Assembly (NCBI GenBank): GCA_025358125.1
Contig: JANYKS010000033.1
Span: forward strand, 60,690 to 124,689
Direction: 5' to 3'
Source of the DNA: Actinomycetes bacterium
GTDB lineage: Bacteria; Actinomycetota; Acidimicrobiia; Acidimicrobiales; Ilumatobacteraceae
Length of the DNA stretch: 64,000 bases
The position numbers and the translations under genes were made by a program. This document shows positions 62,772 through 64,000 of this stretch, in pieces (the stretch's first letter is position 1; each line of letters begins with the position of its first letter). Below the pieces are notes generated by a model. That model was not told the origin of the DNA. It did not search any database and worked only from the letters and a program-made list of their open reading frames with translations.

Positions 62772-62854
62772 GCCGAACGGAGCCGAACGGAGCCGAACGG
62801 CCGAACGGAGCCGAACGGAGGCGAGCGGCCGAACGGAGCCGAGCGGGCGAGCGG
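62772..62854. repeat. 10-bp tandem repeats beside the SDR gene
   Basis: The unit GCCGAACGGA and close variants are repeated about eight times and end three bases before the SDR stop codon. Together with the upstream repeats this makes most of the gap simple-sequence DNA. Confidence 0.75.
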
Positions 62855-62856
62855 GA

Positions 62857-63780
62857 TTACCGCTGCGGCTGGGGCCAGGTGCCCTCTTCGCCGTCCATGC
62901 CGGCGTTGCGGCGAGCCTTGCTGAGCAGATCCGCAACGATCGGGCCGAGCTTGGTCGGGTCTTCCACCGGCGCCACCCGTGGGCCGCGGTGCCAACCCTC
63001 GGCAATGGCCAGCGTCTTCCCGCTCGCTTCGAACACGTTCCCCGTGACGCCGGCCGACTCGGCCGATGCCAGCCAGGTCACGATCGGGGCAATCCAACGC
63101 GGCGAGCGCATCTCGCGCTCGTCATCGGTCTCGGGGGCCGGTCCGAGACCCTCGGTCATCCGGGTCAGGGCGACCGGGGCGACGGCGTTGACGGTGACTC
63201 CATACCGGACGAGTTCGAGCGCGGCGATGTTGGTGAACGCAGCGATGCCGGCCTTGGCCGCGCCGTAGTTGGTCTGGCCCGGATTGCCGTAGATGCCGCT
63301 GACCGAGGTCGTGTTGATGATCCGGCCATCGGTCGGCTTGCCGGCCTTGCTCTGCTCGCGCCAATACGCGGCAGCCCAGCGGCTTGGCCCGAACGTGCCC
63401 TTGAGGTGGACCGCGATCACCGCGTCCCACTCCTCCTCGGTCATGTTGATCAGCACCCGATCGCGAAGAATGCCCGCGTTGTTGACGAGCGCGTGGAGCT
63501 CGCCGAAGGTCTCGATCGCGGTGTTGACCAGCCGCTGCGCGCCCTCCCAGGAGGCAACGTCGTCACCATTGGCGACGGCCTCGCCACCCATCCCCTTGAT
63601 CTCGTCGACGACCTGTTGGGCAGGCGACTTGTCGCCTCCGGAGCCGTCGATGTTGGCGCCGACGTCGTTGACGACGACCTTGGCACCCTGGCTGGCAAGG
63701 CTCAGTGCGTGCTCGCGGCCGATACCCCGGCCGGCGCCGGTCACGATCGCGACCCGGCCTTCACACAGACGATTACTCAT
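62857..63780 (-). CDS. Short-chain dehydrogenase, (3R)-hydroxyacyl-CoA dehydrogenase-like
   Basis: This is an SDR of 307 residues close in pattern to the dehydrogenase part of HSD17B4-type enzymes. It has VTGAGRGIGREHAL for cofactor, VVVNDVGANIDGSG (the long loop typical of this subgroup), NNAGILRD, and the catalytic Ser in TTSVSGIYGNPGQ with Tyr and Lys in NYGAAKAG. ATG 63780 has AAGGGGA upstream at good spacing. It is read toward the MaoC hydratase gene. Confidence 0.88.
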   Translation of the reverse strand: MSNRLCEGRVAIVTGAGRGIGREHALSLASQGAKVVVNDVGANIDGSGGDKSPAQQVVDEIKGMGGEAVANGDDVASWEGAQRLVNTAIETFGELHALVNNAGILRDRVLINMTEEEWDAVIAVHLKGTFGPSRWAAAYWREQSKAGKPTDGRIINTTSVSGIYGNPGQTNYGAAKAGIAAFTNIAALELVRYGVTVNAVAPVALTRMTEGLGPAPETDDEREMRSPRWIAPIVTWLASAESAGVTGNVFEASGKTLAIAEGWHRGPRVAPVEDPTKLGPIVADLLSKARRNAGMDGEEGTWPQPQR

Positions 63781-64000
63781 ACCGATCCCCTTACTGCTCG
63801 AACAAGCCCTACCTGTCCGGGCGCCCGGCCACTATAAACCTGGATCCACCGCCTGGATTCTGGAACGGTCGTGGTTGGTGGCCGTTCGGGTGCTCGGCGT
63901 TGTCCGGGGTGTCGGATCTGGTTTGGGGCGCGTTGAGGCAAGGGTTTCGTGCGGGTTTGGGTTGTCAGCGCTTGGACTTGGTGTGCGGCGCGCCTGACCG
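63781..64000. other. Gap at the window end
   Basis: These 220 bases hold the SDR upstream region. A TATAGT hexamer (minus strand, 63836-63831), 50 bases before the SDR ATG, may be its -10 box; no strong -35 is seen. The rest shows no gene that I can support. Confidence 0.4.

Overview
The window is GC-rich DNA from an actinobacterium. The closest general fit is the Acidimicrobiia (Ilumatobacter-like). The basis is the combination of CarD, a mycothiol-type thioredoxin-fold reductase, many acyl-CoA, P450 and luciferase-like monooxygenase genes, leaderless-type promoters and an aerobic CO dehydrogenase. Species-level placement is not possible from the sequence alone. No rRNA, tRNA, CRISPR array, insertion sequence or prophage was seen. 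Nearly every gap between genes is short.

Layout. 1-1.7 kb: the tail of a DUF2817 peptidase-like gene and nicotinate phosphoribosyltransferase. 1.8-9.7 kb: a complete form I CO dehydrogenase operon read leftward (coxM-coxS-coxL-xdhC-coxD-coxE), facing a LysR regulator across a short region with two perfect inverted repeats. 9.8-16.9 kb: methyltransferase and malonyl-CoA synthetase-like genes, a LysM-NlpC/P60 wall hydrolase, a second acyl-CoA synthetase, a MarR/VOC dioxygenase divergent pair with clear operators, and a dienelactone hydrolase. 17.0-21.5 kb: a leftward cluster of an O-methyltransferase, a LigB-type dioxygenase, and a tightly overlapping trio of Fe(II)/2-oxoglutarate oxygenase, HD-domain diiron oxygenase and M20 amidohydrolase. 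The first two members of the trio look like the TmpA/TmpB phosphonate-oxidation pair.

21.6-30.4 kb: DEAD-box helicase, VOC protein, S1P-lyase-like PLP enzyme, FGGY kinase, a secreted phosphodiester glycosidase-like protein, and a P450 plus zinc alcohol dehydrogenase pair behind a 25-bp operator-like palindrome. 30.5-34.1 kb: an acyl-CoA carboxylase operon (carboxyltransferase, then biotin carboxylase/carrier) that contains three separate frameshifts. 34.2-43.5 kb: class III aminotransferase, TetR divergent from a luciferase-like monooxygenase and a second P450, then a beta-hydroxyacid dehydrogenase, a PLP decarboxylase, an SDR and an HTTM membrane protein with its small partner.

43.6-64 kb is mostly housekeeping: a glutamine synthetase-family gene, carD, rdgB, rph and murI; CPBP, acyltransferase-3 and EamA membrane proteins; then the leftward translation operon rimP-nusA-ylxR-infB-(mycothiol nitroreductase-like)-rbfA-truB-ribF, preceded by a terminator-like leader hairpin; divergent proS; and a hydratase/dehydrogenase pair (MaoC and SDR) separated by 640 bp of repeat-rich non-coding DNA.

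Four things deserve most attention: the TmpAB-M20 trio; the CO dehydrogenase operon with an XdhC-YHS fusion; the luciferase-like monooxygenase whose start region has been tandemly copied into a coupled upstream ORF; and the frameshift-riddled carboxylase operon. Short tandem duplications at gene edges recur throughout the window.
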